Assembly (NCBI GenBank): GCA_018061945.1 | Contig: JAGOTD010000003.1 | Coordinates: 63,498 to 127,497 of the forward strand | Reading direction: 5' to 3' | DNA from: Candidatus Peribacteraceae bacterium | GTDB lineage: Bacteria; Patescibacteriota; Gracilibacteria; Peribacterales; Peribacteraceae | DNA: 64,000 nucleotides | Part shown: in pieces, positions 40,569-48,500 of the stretch | How positions within the stretch are numbered: the first letter of the stretch is position 1 | How the letters are laid out: each line of letters starts with the position of its first letter | Notes under the pieces: model-generated | What the model was told of the DNA's origin: nothing | The model's input: only the letters and a program-made list of their open reading frames with translations | The model's database searches: none | Position numbers and translations under genes: made by a program

Positions 40569-41012
40569 ATGCACCGCATCACCCTCGTCGTTGTCGGCAA
40601 AATCAAAACGGATTGGATTAGTGATGGTTGCGCAGAGTTTATCAAACGTTTAGATCCGCTCTGCGATTTTGAAATCATCACCCTGAAAGCCGGAACGCCG
40701 CAGGAAGAACATGAGCGGATTTTGCAATGGATGGAGAAGAAAAATGAGCCGTGCATACTTCTGGATGAACGCGGCAAGCAACGCACGTCGCAAGAATTTT
40801 CGCAGTGGATTGGGTCGTTTCGTGATCGCGGCGAGTCCATGAACTTTATTCTCGGTGGTGCGTATGGTTTTTCGGACGCGATTAGGTCTCAGGCTTCACA
40901 CAAAATTGCGCTCAGCAGCATGACCTTTCCACATGAATTGTGTCAGCTTGTCTTTTTAGAACAACTCTATCGAGCGCACATGATTGCGCGGGGGAGTGGG
41001 TACCATCATTAA
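40569..41012 (+). CDS. rlmH: 23S rRNA pseudouridine-1915 N3-methyltransferase
   Basis: A 147-residue SPOUT-class methyltransferase acting on the assembled ribosome. The knot region is unmistakable: FILGGAYGFSDAIRS, KIALSSMTFPHELCQLVFLEQLYRAHMI and the terminal GSGYHH. It follows the RlmD-like gene after the palindrome, making an rRNA-modification pair. Confidence 0.97.
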   Translation: MHRITLVVVGKIKTDWISDGCAEFIKRLDPLCDFEIITLKAGTPQEEHERILQWMEKKNEPCILLDERGKQRTSQEFSQWIGSFRDRGESMNFILGGAYGFSDAIRSQASHKIALSSMTFPHELCQLVFLEQLYRAHMIARGSGYHH

Positions 41013-41099
41013 CGAATGACGAATCTCGAATGACGAAGTACGAATAATATACATTCCTTTGAGTCTTCTGAGTCCTCTGTTTCCTCTGAGTCTTTTATT
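41013..41099. repeat. ACGAAT and GAGTCTTCTGAG repeats after rlmH
   Basis: CGAATGACGAATCTCGAATG and neighbours (41013-41046), then CTTTGAGTCTTCTGAGTCCT words (41056-41099) matching 38076-38129. Two word families side by side. Confidence 0.7.
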
Positions 41100-41164
41100 C
41101 GTGAAAGAATATCATCACTTCTGCGTCTTAACACACACTTCTTTCCTTTTTCCTCTTTCTCTTT

Positions 41165-41245
41165 ATGCGTAAACTTTTGATAGCACTCATTATTGCGGCA
41201 GTACTAGGCGGCGGTTGGGGACTTTTGTACTTTATCTTAGGCTAA
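41165..41245 (+). CDS. 26-residue membrane peptide
   Basis: A short frame encoding MRKLLIALIIAAVLGGG and then a Trp, Tyr-bearing hydrophobic end (YFILG). Two basic residues and one membrane helix: the design of a small membrane peptide. It ends four bases before the convergent TMEM175 gene. A pyrimidine-rich stretch precedes it; no clear ribosome-binding site or six-spaced -10, so it is only a candidate. Confidence 0.35.
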   Translation: MRKLLIALIIAAVLGGGWGLLYFILG

Positions 41246-41249
41246 GAAT

Positions 41250-41906
41250 TTAATGCTCGTGTGGCACGGCCGGTTTGAACCAAAACCGGTCGATGCCGCC
41301 GGGAATGATGTAAAATGGTGGAATAATGATGAAGATGATCATGCTGATCATCGGATGGGCGAATGAAAAAAGCAGTGCGATGATCGAAGCGATCGGTGTG
41401 ACAAGAATACGTTTCTTGATGAATTTGACGAGTTTGGCGCTGATGCTATGTTCAACCAGCCTGTGATGAGTGGTGGCATAGGTCCAGTTCCAGTAGTTGA
41501 TGAGCCCGAGTATAGTGAGGTGGGCTCCGTAGATAAGTACAGAAAATTGCTCTGTGCCGTAGCGACCGAGTACTGCTGCCGAAAAGGGCAACAGGGAAAC
41601 GAACATGAGAAAGAGTAAATTGATCCAGAGCATCGGTCGATCGACAAAGCGGATGTAGTTGTACTGCGCATGAAAACCAACCCAAAAAATTCCCAAAATC
41701 GTAAAGCTGACAAAGTAACTTACAAATGTCGGCCACTGCTCCAGAATGAGATGCAGCGCTTCTTGCCCAGATGCGACTTCCGGTATTTTTATTTCCAGAA
41801 CCAGCAGTGTCATCACAACTGCAAATACGGCATCGTGCAGTGCTTCTATACGATTGGGCTTGAGACTGTCTTGGCCTGCTTCTTCGTCGGTTACATGAGT
41901 GCGCAT
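41250..41906 (-). CDS. TMEM175-family potassium channel (DUF1211)
   Basis: A 218-residue membrane protein of about six helices. The first helix carries the family signature region RIEALHDAVFAVVMTLLVLEIKIP, which in other members reads RxxAFSDGVFAI; here FSD is replaced by LHD. Bacterial TMEM175 proteins are tetrameric potassium-leak channels. CATTCT lies six bases before the ATG. It converges with the 26-residue peptide. Confidence 0.88.
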   Translation of the reverse strand: MRTHVTDEEAGQDSLKPNRIEALHDAVFAVVMTLLVLEIKIPEVASGQEALHLILEQWPTFVSYFVSFTILGIFWVGFHAQYNYIRFVDRPMLWINLLFLMFVSLLPFSAAVLGRYGTEQFSVLIYGAHLTILGLINYWNWTYATTHHRLVEHSISAKLVKFIKKRILVTPIASIIALLFSFAHPMISMIIFIIIPPFYIIPGGIDRFWFKPAVPHEH

Positions 41907-42076
41907 GGCTCTAGAATGCGGGTTTGTGATCTGTAGGTCAAATGTATCTTTGAAATTTGGCTACAATTTCTGCGCAGGCGGAAAGCCAAAAATTGACAAC
42001 CCCGCTCGAAAACCCAATAATGCAGCCCCGACACGTATTGTTCTTTCTCCAGCGCAGTATTGTGAATCCTTCTTAT

Positions 42077-42107
42077 TCGTAATTCGTAATTCGAGATTCG
42101 TAATTCT
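42077..42107. repeat. AATTCGTA repeat before the tRNA
   Basis: ATTCGTAATTCGTAATTCGA and continuation, ending six bases before the tRNA; part of the AATTCGT family. Confidence 0.7.
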
Positions 42108-42113
42108 GCTCCC

Positions 42114-42188
42114 GGCCCCATCGTCTAACGGTTAGGACACTTGGTTCTCATCCAGGAAATAGGAGTTCGATTCTCCTTGGGGCTACCA
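42114..42188 (+). tRNA. tRNA-Glu (anticodon CTC)
   Basis: 75 bases including the encoded CCA. Acceptor GGCCCCA/TGGGGCT, D arm with GTCTAACGGTTAGGAC, anticodon stem CTTGG/CCAGG with loop TTCTCAT (CTC at positions 34-36), T arm AGGAG/CTCCT with loop TTCGATT. Decodes GAG. Directly preceded by a word repeat and directly followed by a -35 element, with no room for its own terminator. Confidence 0.95.
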
Positions 42189-42217
42189 TTGACAAAAATA
42201 ACATATAATTTTATAAT
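42189..42217 (+). promoter_or_regulatory. consensus promoter abutting the tRNA
   Basis: TTGACA (42189-42194), exactly 17 bases, TATAAT (42212-42217): perfect match to the sigma-70 consensus. The -35 starts on the base after the tRNA CCA. Drives the small gene at 42268. Confidence 0.9.
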
Positions 42218-42267
42218 AAAATATAGTGATCTTTCAACTTCGATTCTACAATGTCCGGAGCAGGGCT

Positions 42268-42480
42268 ATGCAAAATCAGAGTCCGTATATCTCCTATCTC
42301 GTGGTCTACCCCGATAAAAGGAATGTCCGTGTGATGTTCTGTCGAAGGGGTGAATCGCCAGAGCTCAAGCCGGGCGAAACCTGCCTGGAAATTGAGCCCC
42401 TCGATGAACCGCCGCGTTACATAGGTCAGTACGTGCGTGTCGTCACAGCAACATGGATTGCGCTGACAAAAATCAAGTAG
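42268..42480 (+). CDS. small hypothetical protein
   Basis: A 70-residue protein, strand-rich and charged (YISYLVVYPDKRNVRVMFCR in the first third, an acidic PGETCLEIEPLDEPP, and a hydrophobic end). Family unknown. A GGAG site precedes the ATG, a perfect-consensus promoter lies upstream and a strong terminator follows, so it is a complete, probably highly transcribed unit. A longer frame starts 42 bases upstream but lacks a ribosome-binding site. Confidence 0.7.
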   Translation: MQNQSPYISYLVVYPDKRNVRVMFCRRGESPELKPGETCLEIEPLDEPPRYIGQYVRVVTATWIALTKIK

Positions 42481-42504
42481 CGCAGTCGAAAGAATCACTA
42501 GCCC

Positions 42505-42538
42505 GGCTTCTCTCCCCCTGGAGAGAAGCCGATTTTTA
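42505..42538 (+). terminator. Rho-independent terminator
   Basis: Eleven perfect pairs GGCTTCTCTCC/GGAGAGAAGCC, loop CCCT, then ATTTTTA. Confidence 0.9.
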
Positions 42539-42783
42539 GTAAATTAATGCGGTCCAGCGCTTTGTACTAGTTCATCATTTTATGAATCAAGCAAACAATT
42601 CGTAGCTCACACGCTTGGGCATACCATTCGACTCTCCGCCTTAAGTGGATCGCTCATCGAAGATCTTGAGTTTGTCGAAGGATGGTCTGCAGCCAGTTTT
42701 GTTGAATTATTATCGAATGCGTCGTCTTCGTCGTCCCTTCTTTTTCTTATGCTACAATTAAGAACACTTTTCTCCCGTACTCT
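42539..42783 (+). other. gap before the DM13 gene
   Basis: No gene seen. It holds a diverged CATCGAAGATCTTGAGTTTG-type dispersed element (about 42655-42685) and the extended -10 TATGCTACAAT (TACAAT at 42753-42758), 25 bases before the DM13 ATG. Confidence 0.4.
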
Positions 42784-43392
42784 ATGAAAAAATTGCTTAT
42801 AAGCCTTGGCGTGGTTGTCGTCCTTGCAGTTGCCTGGTATCTCCTTTCGCCGCTTTTCTTGAATACTGTTGTCGATGAGCAGCTTCCATTTGCTACCGGA
42901 CTCACCGATACGGAGAAAGGGGAAATGGAGAAGATAGAGTCTCTTACGCCACAGCAGGTGCAATCGATGCCCGAAGAAGAGCGGATGGAAGCAAAAAGAA
43001 CAATGGAGGAGTTGGGGCAGAAAATGCCGGATGCGGTTATGGATGAGCCGATGGAGTCGCAGCCTGTAGCAGAACTGAGCGGCTCGTTTAAAGATGGAGA
43101 TAGTTTCCATCGCGGATCAGGCAAGGCGACAATCTATACTTTGCCTGACGGAAAGCGCGTCCTTCGATTTGAAGACTTCACCGTGACAAACGGTCCTGCC
43201 TTAAGCGTTTACCTCGTTCGCAGTCAAGATGGGAATGTGAACTCCGGTTTTGTAGATCTCGGTAAGTTGAAGGGTAATAAGGGTAATCAAAACTACGATA
43301 TTGCTGCCGATGTTGATCTTGGTGCTTACAAGAGTGTGGTCATCTGGTGCGTTCCATTTGGTGTCATGTTTGCAACGGCATCGTTGCAATAA
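42784..43392 (+). CDS. membrane-anchored DM13-domain protein
   Basis: A 202-residue protein: one N-terminal membrane helix (4-26), a charged linker rich in Glu and Met (about 30-95), and a C-terminal DM13 domain (about 97-202) with GSFKDGDSFHRGSGKATIY, LRFEDFTVTNGPALSVYLV, LGKLKGNKGNQNYDI and SVVIWCVPFGVMFATASL. DM13 has been proposed to take part in redox with its conserved Cys; here that Cys is in VIWCVPF. It faces outside. Its 3' end overlaps the Ada-like gene by 29 bases, tail to tail. Confidence 0.85.
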   Translation: MKKLLISLGVVVVLAVAWYLLSPLFLNTVVDEQLPFATGLTDTEKGEMEKIESLTPQQVQSMPEEERMEAKRTMEELGQKMPDAVMDEPMESQPVAELSGSFKDGDSFHRGSGKATIYTLPDGKRVLRFEDFTVTNGPALSVYLVRSQDGNVNSGFVDLGKLKGNKGNQNYDIAADVDLGAYKSVVIWCVPFGVMFATASLQ

Positions 43393-44317
43393 GGTTGGGG
43401 CTCGTCCCACCTCTACATCCACCTTCAATCGCTCGTCTCTCTCTTTCTTGTTTTTGCTGTTCCCGTTCGAGTAATTTCACCTTTCGTTCCACACCCCAAT
43501 AGTAACCAGACAGTGAGCCGTCTGTTCGTATGACTCGGTGGCAGGGGATGAGGACGGCGATCTTGTTGGCCCCGCAGGCGAGAGCTACGGCGCGGACGGC
43601 TTTGGGACGACCAATTGCCTGCGCTATTTCTGCATACGTTGCAGTCTTTCCGAGCGGGATTTTCTGGAGTGCTTGCCACACACGTTGCTGAAACGCGGTG
43701 CCTTGGATATCGAGTGGCAGATTTGGATTACTGACCGGTCTTTCGATATATCCAATAACCATTGCGATTAGTTTTTCGAAATCCCGATCGGTGCCGATCA
43801 GCTGCGCTTTCGGAAAACGATTCTGCAAATCTTTCAGCAGAAAATCCGGATCATCACCCATCGAGATCATGCAAATGCCGATAGCCGTTGCGGCAACCAG
43901 AATAGAACCCAGTGAACATTCGCCAATAGCAAAGCGTATGGTCATTCCTTTTCCGCCCGCTTTAAACGCAGTTGGTGTCATGCCCAGTAGTTGCGGTGCA
44001 TTTTCGTAAAAACGGCCACTGGAAGAAAATCCTGTTTTGTAGATCGCCTCCGTAACATTCTTGCTCTTTGGTAGATCGGTCTGCAGGCGCTTTGCTCGCA
44101 GGGCAAGTGCGTACGCTTTGGGTGAAATACCCATGATAGCGGTGAATACTCTCTGAAAATGTGATGGGCTCATGCCAATGGTTTTGGCTAGCGTCGTTAA
44201 GTCAGATCGATCAGTATCGGTTTCTATCAGCTTGCATGCTGTTGCTACTAATTTTTCATGCTGTTTGCTATTAGCTTCCAATCGATTCGCCTTTTTTGCC
44301 GTTTTTGATGCGGTCAT
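43364..44317 (-). CDS. Ada-like AraC/methylguanine-DNA methyltransferase without the N-terminal Ada domain
   Basis: A 317-residue protein. Residues about 20-115 are an AraC-type double helix-turn-helix (LTTLAKTIGMSPSHFQRVF and VTEAIYKTGFSSSGRFYE); residues about 125-300 are the MGMT part with ATYAEIAQAIGRP and the acceptor Cys in LIPCHRVIRTDGSLSGY. The zinc-cysteine domain that senses methyl-phosphotriesters in E. coli Ada is missing, replaced by a Lys-rich start. It should repair O6-methylguanine and may still regulate. A TATACT element six bases upstream fixes the start. The last 25 residues are poorly conserved and overlap the DM13 gene. Confidence 0.9.
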   Translation of the reverse strand: MTASKTAKKANRLEANSKQHEKLVATACKLIETDTDRSDLTTLAKTIGMSPSHFQRVFTAIMGISPKAYALALRAKRLQTDLPKSKNVTEAIYKTGFSSSGRFYENAPQLLGMTPTAFKAGGKGMTIRFAIGECSLGSILVAATAIGICMISMGDDPDFLLKDLQNRFPKAQLIGTDRDFEKLIAMVIGYIERPVSNPNLPLDIQGTAFQQRVWQALQKIPLGKTATYAEIAQAIGRPKAVRAVALACGANKIAVLIPCHRVIRTDGSLSGYYWGVERKVKLLEREQQKQERERRAIEGGCRGGTSPNLIATMPLQT

Positions 44318-44329
44318 AGGCCAAGTATA
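44318..44329 (-). promoter_or_regulatory. leaderless -10 element of the Ada-like gene
   Basis: Minus strand TATACT (44324-44329), six bases, ATG at 44317. Confidence 0.75.
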
Positions 44330-44420
44330 CGCGACCTTTGAGGCTGCACACTCCGTTTCTTGCTTTGCGTTTCATAATCGTAAATATCTACGAAATAATC
44401 GCACGATCATCCTGCAACGC

Positions 44421-44436
44421 TATACTGCCTATTGTT
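44421..44436 (+). promoter_or_regulatory. -10 element of mltG
   Basis: TATACT (44421-44426), ten bases before ATG; leader of at most about three bases. Confidence 0.6.
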
Positions 44437-45417
44437 ATGTGCAAAAGCCGTGCCAAATCGTACATCATTCTCGCTGTCGTCGTTGCCCTGTTTATCTTTG
44501 GCATCAGCAGTTGCTTTCGTAAGGCATCCGCAGAAGACATCCAGATTTTTACGGTGAGCCGGAATGCCTCATCAGCCGATGTAAAAGAGAAATTAGCCAA
44601 GCAAGATTTTATGGCTGGTCGTTGGTTCTTTGGCCCCGCATTACTTTTGCATGGTGGCTATTGGCGGGTACAGTCCGGCGGTTACAAAATCGATCCAGCC
44701 ATGAGCTCGTGGGCGCTTGCGGGTGTACTTACCTCGGACCCGCAGCTGAAGTGGGTGGTTATTCCCGAAGGACTGCGCCGAGAGCAGGTGGCCGACAGGC
44801 TGGCAACAGCGCTTAACTGGAAGCCAGAAACGCGCGAAGAATTTCTGACAGCTGCCATTGCAACGCCCTACGATTTAACCGACGGATTTTACTTTCCGGA
44901 TACCTACTTGATTCCGGTTGCCGAGGAACCGGCAACTGTCGCCAAGCGCTTCGTAAATCGCTTTAACGACACTTTTGATCCGTACGTGAAAAAGTTCCGT
45001 GATGCGAATATTAAGGCCGATACCGCCATCAAACTGGCATCTATCATTCAGCGCGAAGCCGGCGGCAAAACCGATAAGCCATTGATTGCCGGCATTCTCT
45101 GGAATCGTCTGCTCATCAAAATGCCGCTGGAAGTAGATGCAACGCTGCAGTATGCACGCGGCGATACCGGTAGCGGCTACTGGGCGCCGATTTCGGTTGC
45201 CGACAAGAAAATTGATTCGCCGTTTAATACCTACAAAAATGCGGGCCTACCCCCGCAGCCAATTGCGAATCCGGGTATCGATTCCATCGATGCAGTGCTC
45301 AACTCCACCGATACGCCCTGCATTTTCTATCTGCATGACAACAATCGCCAGATTCACTGCAGCGAAACCTACGATGGACATTTGCAGAATATCGAGACGT
45401 ATTTGAGGAATCAGTAG
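44437..45417 (+). CDS. mltG: endolytic murein transglycosylase MltG (YceG)
   Basis: A 326-residue membrane-anchored enzyme that cleaves nascent peptidoglycan. One N-terminal helix (about 8-27), a LysM-like domain (VSRNASSADVKEKL, VVIPEGLRREQVADRL), then the catalytic YceG part with LASIIQREAGG (catalytic Glu), GILWNRL, DATLQYA and GLPPQPIANPGIDSIDAVLN. The start is chosen by the TATACT element; the longer frame adds 33 unrelated residues. It indicates that the organism makes peptidoglycan. Confidence 0.95.
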   Translation: MCKSRAKSYIILAVVVALFIFGISSCFRKASAEDIQIFTVSRNASSADVKEKLAKQDFMAGRWFFGPALLLHGGYWRVQSGGYKIDPAMSSWALAGVLTSDPQLKWVVIPEGLRREQVADRLATALNWKPETREEFLTAAIATPYDLTDGFYFPDTYLIPVAEEPATVAKRFVNRFNDTFDPYVKKFRDANIKADTAIKLASIIQREAGGKTDKPLIAGILWNRLLIKMPLEVDATLQYARGDTGSGYWAPISVADKKIDSPFNTYKNAGLPPQPIANPGIDSIDAVLNSTDTPCIFYLHDNNRQIHCSETYDGHLQNIETYLRNQ

Positions 45418-45430
45418 TCATGAACGTACC

Positions 45431-46144
45431 CTACTTTGTCATAAGTATATTATAGCCGGAGGTCTGCTTTTGCGAGATACGTCGTAGTGCGGGAATAGAG
45501 ACATCGAGCAGGCGTGCGGCGCCACGGAAAATACCAACTGTGTGCAGCGGCAGAAAGCGCAGCAACGTTTCGAAAATGCCGCGCACAGGACAGATTTCGA
45601 CGCTCGCACAATCGCGAAACAGGTAGCTGATGCCGTCTTTGGAATACCGGAAATAATCGCGATAATCGTTTTGATGTGCGTGATACCGGTAGATATATGG
45701 AACATACATAAGTGCTTTGCCGCCTTTTTTCAGCACTCGAACGATCTCTTCTGCCGCCCGTTTTGGGTCGTACACATGTTCCAGTACAGCCAAACAAAAG
45801 AGACCGTCGATAGAGTTATCGGCAAAAGAGAGCTTGTGAATATCTTCCACATAATCCGGTTTGTATTGGGCTGTATAATCCGTTGTTTTGTAGCTCATCC
45901 CTTCCTGATGCAAGTACTTATTGAATAGCACCTGACGTACAGGATCGACTCTGTCCGAGCGAGTCGGATCGATGCGCAGCCCGCCGCCGATATCGATGAT
46001 CGTTCCCTTTTTGTGAAAAACAGTATGGACCCACTCATGAAATACTTCGTCCCAAAAAGGCTTCGTCAGCCGCTGCCACCAGCCACGCGTGTCACAGCGC
46101 ATTGTGGCTTCCCGAAAGGAATAATCGACGATATCGACTGGCAT
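45431..46144 (-). CDS. class I SAM-dependent methyltransferase
   Basis: A 237-residue methyltransferase of the Methyltransf_11 type. SAM motif GTIIDIGGGLRID near residue 47, LSFADNSIDGLFCLAVLEHVYDP near 105, and VLKKGGKALMYVPYIYRYH. The N- and C-terminal parts contain many aromatic residues. Such proteins often act in glycan or lipid modification; substrate unknown. TACAGT lies eight bases before the ATG. Confidence 0.82.
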   Translation of the reverse strand: MPVDIVDYSFREATMRCDTRGWWQRLTKPFWDEVFHEWVHTVFHKKGTIIDIGGGLRIDPTRSDRVDPVRQVLFNKYLHQEGMSYKTTDYTAQYKPDYVEDIHKLSFADNSIDGLFCLAVLEHVYDPKRAAEEIVRVLKKGGKALMYVPYIYRYHAHQNDYRDYFRYSKDGISYLFRDCASVEICPVRGIFETLLRFLPLHTVGIFRGAARLLDVSIPALRRISQKQTSGYNILMTK

Positions 46145-46186
46145 AGGTGGTTACTGTACCATTCTTTTTGTGCATCAAAAAATTCT

Positions 46187-47368
46187 TTACTCCACCCACA
46201 GCAGCATGCTCTTTAAGTAATCTCCTTCAGGGTAATATAAATTGACTGGATGATCGACTGCTAGACGATGGCGATGAATGATGCGCACAGCACGGTTGGA
46301 TTGGCGCGCTGCGTGGAAGACGACAGTCTGAAACAGTGTCGGATCCATCTGGTACGAACACGAGCAGGTGAGCAGCAGTCCGCCTGGCGGCAGAATTTGC
46401 ATGGCCATGCGATTGAGATCGGTATACGCACCTTTGGCTTGGTCAATATCGCTCGAACGCTTGGCGAACGCTGGGGGATCGAGAATGATAAAATCGTACG
46501 GCTTGAGCGCTGGCTTGCGGCGCAGAAAGTCGAATGCATCTTCTGTGTACGTTGTCAGTCTGTCGCCTTCTATATTGTTAAGCGCCACGTTCTCTTTGGC
46601 TCGTTTGAGCGCTTCGCCATCGTAGTCCACAGCGTCCGCAGATAGAGCGCCACCCGCAAGGGCATTCAAGGAAAATCCGCCGACGTAACTACAGATATCG
46701 AGCACGGTTCTTCCGGCTGCATATTGCTTCACGAGGCCACGCATATCACGCTGATCCAGGAATAGTCCGGTCTTCTGGCTGCCTTCCAGCGAGATCAAAT
46801 ATTTGAGTCCACGTTCTTGTATTTCGATGGTCGGGACCCCTTGTCCGCTCAGCCAACCTTCCTTTGGCTCGAGACCTTCTTTCTTGCGGGCTTGGCTCGT
46901 CGATTTTTCGAAGATCGCTTTTGGCTTGCAGACTTCCCAGAGCGTATCGACAATCCAGCTGCGCAGTCGGTCCATGCCAAGTGTCGTGATCTGTACAACG
47001 AGCGTATCGCCATATTGATCGACAATCAGCCCGGGCAGCGTATCGCCTTCGGCATTGATGAGGCGCATGGCCGTTGTCTGTTCGCCCATAAAGAGCTGCC
47101 GGCGCATATCCACAGCGCGTTTTATAGTACGACGCATGGATTCCAGTGGATCCCCGGGCTCGAACGACACAGCCCGCAGCGCGATATATGCTTTGGCGTT
47201 GTAGGTGGCGTAGCACAGAAACTGTCCTTCGTGACTGCGAATTTCGGCAATGACACCGGTTTTTACCTCGGGTTTGCCGGCAATCGCGCCAGAGAAAATG
47301 GCATGATGACGGTTTTTGACATGCGCTTCGCGGCCGGGTCGGAGGGTGAGGATGGGATAGTCGGGCAT
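46187..47368 (-). CDS. rlmI: 23S rRNA (cytosine-5-)-methyltransferase, RlmI family
   Basis: A 393-residue enzyme with N-terminal PUA domain (LRPGREAHVKNRHHAIFSGAI), an EEHEI-like central part (GLIVDQYGDTLVVQI), then the Rossmann methyltransferase: GLFLDQRDMRGLV, VLDICSYVGGFSLNAL, DFIILDPPAFAKRSSD and LLTCSCSYQMDP with the active-site Cys. An alternative GTG seven codons upstream would overlap the neighbouring gene by seven bases; I prefer the ATG at 47368. Confidence 0.93.
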   Translation of the reverse strand: MPDYPILTLRPGREAHVKNRHHAIFSGAIAGKPEVKTGVIAEIRSHEGQFLCYATYNAKAYIALRAVSFEPGDPLESMRRTIKRAVDMRRQLFMGEQTTAMRLINAEGDTLPGLIVDQYGDTLVVQITTLGMDRLRSWIVDTLWEVCKPKAIFEKSTSQARKKEGLEPKEGWLSGQGVPTIEIQERGLKYLISLEGSQKTGLFLDQRDMRGLVKQYAAGRTVLDICSYVGGFSLNALAGGALSADAVDYDGEALKRAKENVALNNIEGDRLTTYTEDAFDFLRRKPALKPYDFIILDPPAFAKRSSDIDQAKGAYTDLNRMAMQILPPGGLLLTCSCSYQMDPTLFQTVVFHAARQSNRAVRIIHRHRLAVDHPVNLYYPEGDYLKSMLLWVE

Positions 47369-47382
47369 AGTGTCGGTAGAGA

Positions 47383-47775
47383 CTACCACAAATGTACGTT
47401 TGATGCCGAGTGATCATCAGCTTTTGGATCAACAGCATACGCATCCATATCATCTATCCACTCTTCAGTCATGCGGTATGCATATGTCTGCGCATCGATT
47501 GGTTCTTGAGTTACGTCTTGAGGTTGTGGATTGGTCAATTGCGGCTGACTGAAAAGAAGTGCATGCATGTCAGATGTATGGCCATTGCCATTTTTTGTAT
47601 GTGCTTGAGGCGTTTTATTTTTGTCAGGATTTAATCGGTCATTAAATATCCTTCTTGTTGTTTCGAGCATTTTGTTCATTCGTACTCGAGCTTTTCCATG
47701 CTTTTTTGTGTGCTCCATAAACTTTAGATGCGGCCCTAGTGGCATTCGATCTGATGACAGTTTTGCGATACTCAT
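47383..47775 (-). CDS. hypothetical protein
   Basis: A 130-residue soluble protein: basic first half (KHGKARVRMNKMLETTRRIFN), a low-complexity His/Asn/Gln-rich middle and an acidic end (EEWIDDMDAYAVDPKADDH). No family recognised and largely disordered by composition. It starts close after a TATATA tract and ends 14 bases before rlmI on the same strand, so the two may be co-transcribed. Confidence 0.55.
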   Translation of the reverse strand: MSIAKLSSDRMPLGPHLKFMEHTKKHGKARVRMNKMLETTRRIFNDRLNPDKNKTPQAHTKNGNGHTSDMHALLFSQPQLTNPQPQDVTQEPIDAQTYAYRMTEEWIDDMDAYAVDPKADDHSASNVHLW

Positions 47776-47891
47776 AGATATATAATGGATTAAAAATTTA
47801 TAATGTCAATATTTGTTACAGTGTGCCAATGCAGTGTGAAATATGTGTCATTTGTATCTCAGTACATCTATAAATAGAGAAAAATTTCTGC

Positions 47892-47906
47892 TATAATGCT
47901 ATCCAT
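47892..47906 (+). promoter_or_regulatory. extended -10 of the host-attachment-like gene
   Basis: TCTGCTATAAT with TATAAT at 47892-47897, nine bases before the ATG. Confidence 0.65.
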
Positions 47907-48422
47907 ATGTACACAACTACCCAACTCCCAGACGCAATGCCAGATATCGAGAAGCCAACGCTTCTTCTTATTTGCGATACACACCACTGCCGCATTATCG
48001 ATGTCGGCGGTAAGACAGTTATGACTCACGGTCAGGTTGATTCCAAGGAGCACGAAACGACCGACAGACCCGACAAAATGGGTTCGCCAACCGGCATGAC
48101 ACACGGAGCCGTCGAAATGGACCAAGTCGAAGGCAACCGCCTGCACGAGTTCTCGAATGTCGTTTCTAAGCACCTCGACGATGTCATCCGCGATCAGAAA
48201 ATCGAAGAAGTGTACATCGCTGCGCCAGACAAGTTTTTAGCTGAGCTCAAAAAGCATTTGTCGAAGCACACCGTCAGCATTACCAAGAAGATTATCGATG
48301 GAAACTTTATGCACGAATCCTTGCATCAGATCCTCATCCGCCTACGCCCAGACTTGGAAGAGGCGATCAAGAAGCTGCGCTCTCAGGAGAACTATAGTGA
48401 GAAGAACCACCTACCGAAATAA
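47907..48422 (+). CDS. host-attachment (PF10116) / baeRF-like family protein
   Basis: A 171-residue protein whose order LLLICDTHHCRIIDVGG, EFSNVVSKHLDDVIRDQKIEEVYIAAPDKFLAELKKHLSK and MHESLHQILIRLR fits the Host_attach family, related to the eRF1 middle domain. Despite the family name it is probably cytosolic and may act on ribosomes. Stands alone between opposite-strand genes, followed by a word repeat. Confidence 0.75.
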   Translation: MYTTTQLPDAMPDIEKPTLLLICDTHHCRIIDVGGKTVMTHGQVDSKEHETTDRPDKMGSPTGMTHGAVEMDQVEGNRLHEFSNVVSKHLDDVIRDQKIEEVYIAAPDKFLAELKKHLSKHTVSITKKIIDGNFMHESLHQILIRLRPDLEEAIKKLRSQENYSEKNHLPK

Positions 48423-48500
48423 CGAATTACGAATCGCGAAGTACGAATTACGAGGTTTTAGTATCTCGTAATTCGCAATTCGTACGTCGTAATTCGTTCA
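48422..48500. repeat. ACGAATT/AATTCGT inverted repeat
   Basis: CGAATTACGAATCGCGAAGT on one side and CTCGTAATTCGCAATTCGTA on the other, between two convergent genes. The right edge provides the stop codon of the nuclease gene. Confidence 0.8.

Noticed and set aside
42607..43110. Minus-strand 167-codon frame over the DM13 gene
   Set aside because: Antisense shadow of a gene with a recognisable domain; Ser/Arg-rich without promoter or start signals.
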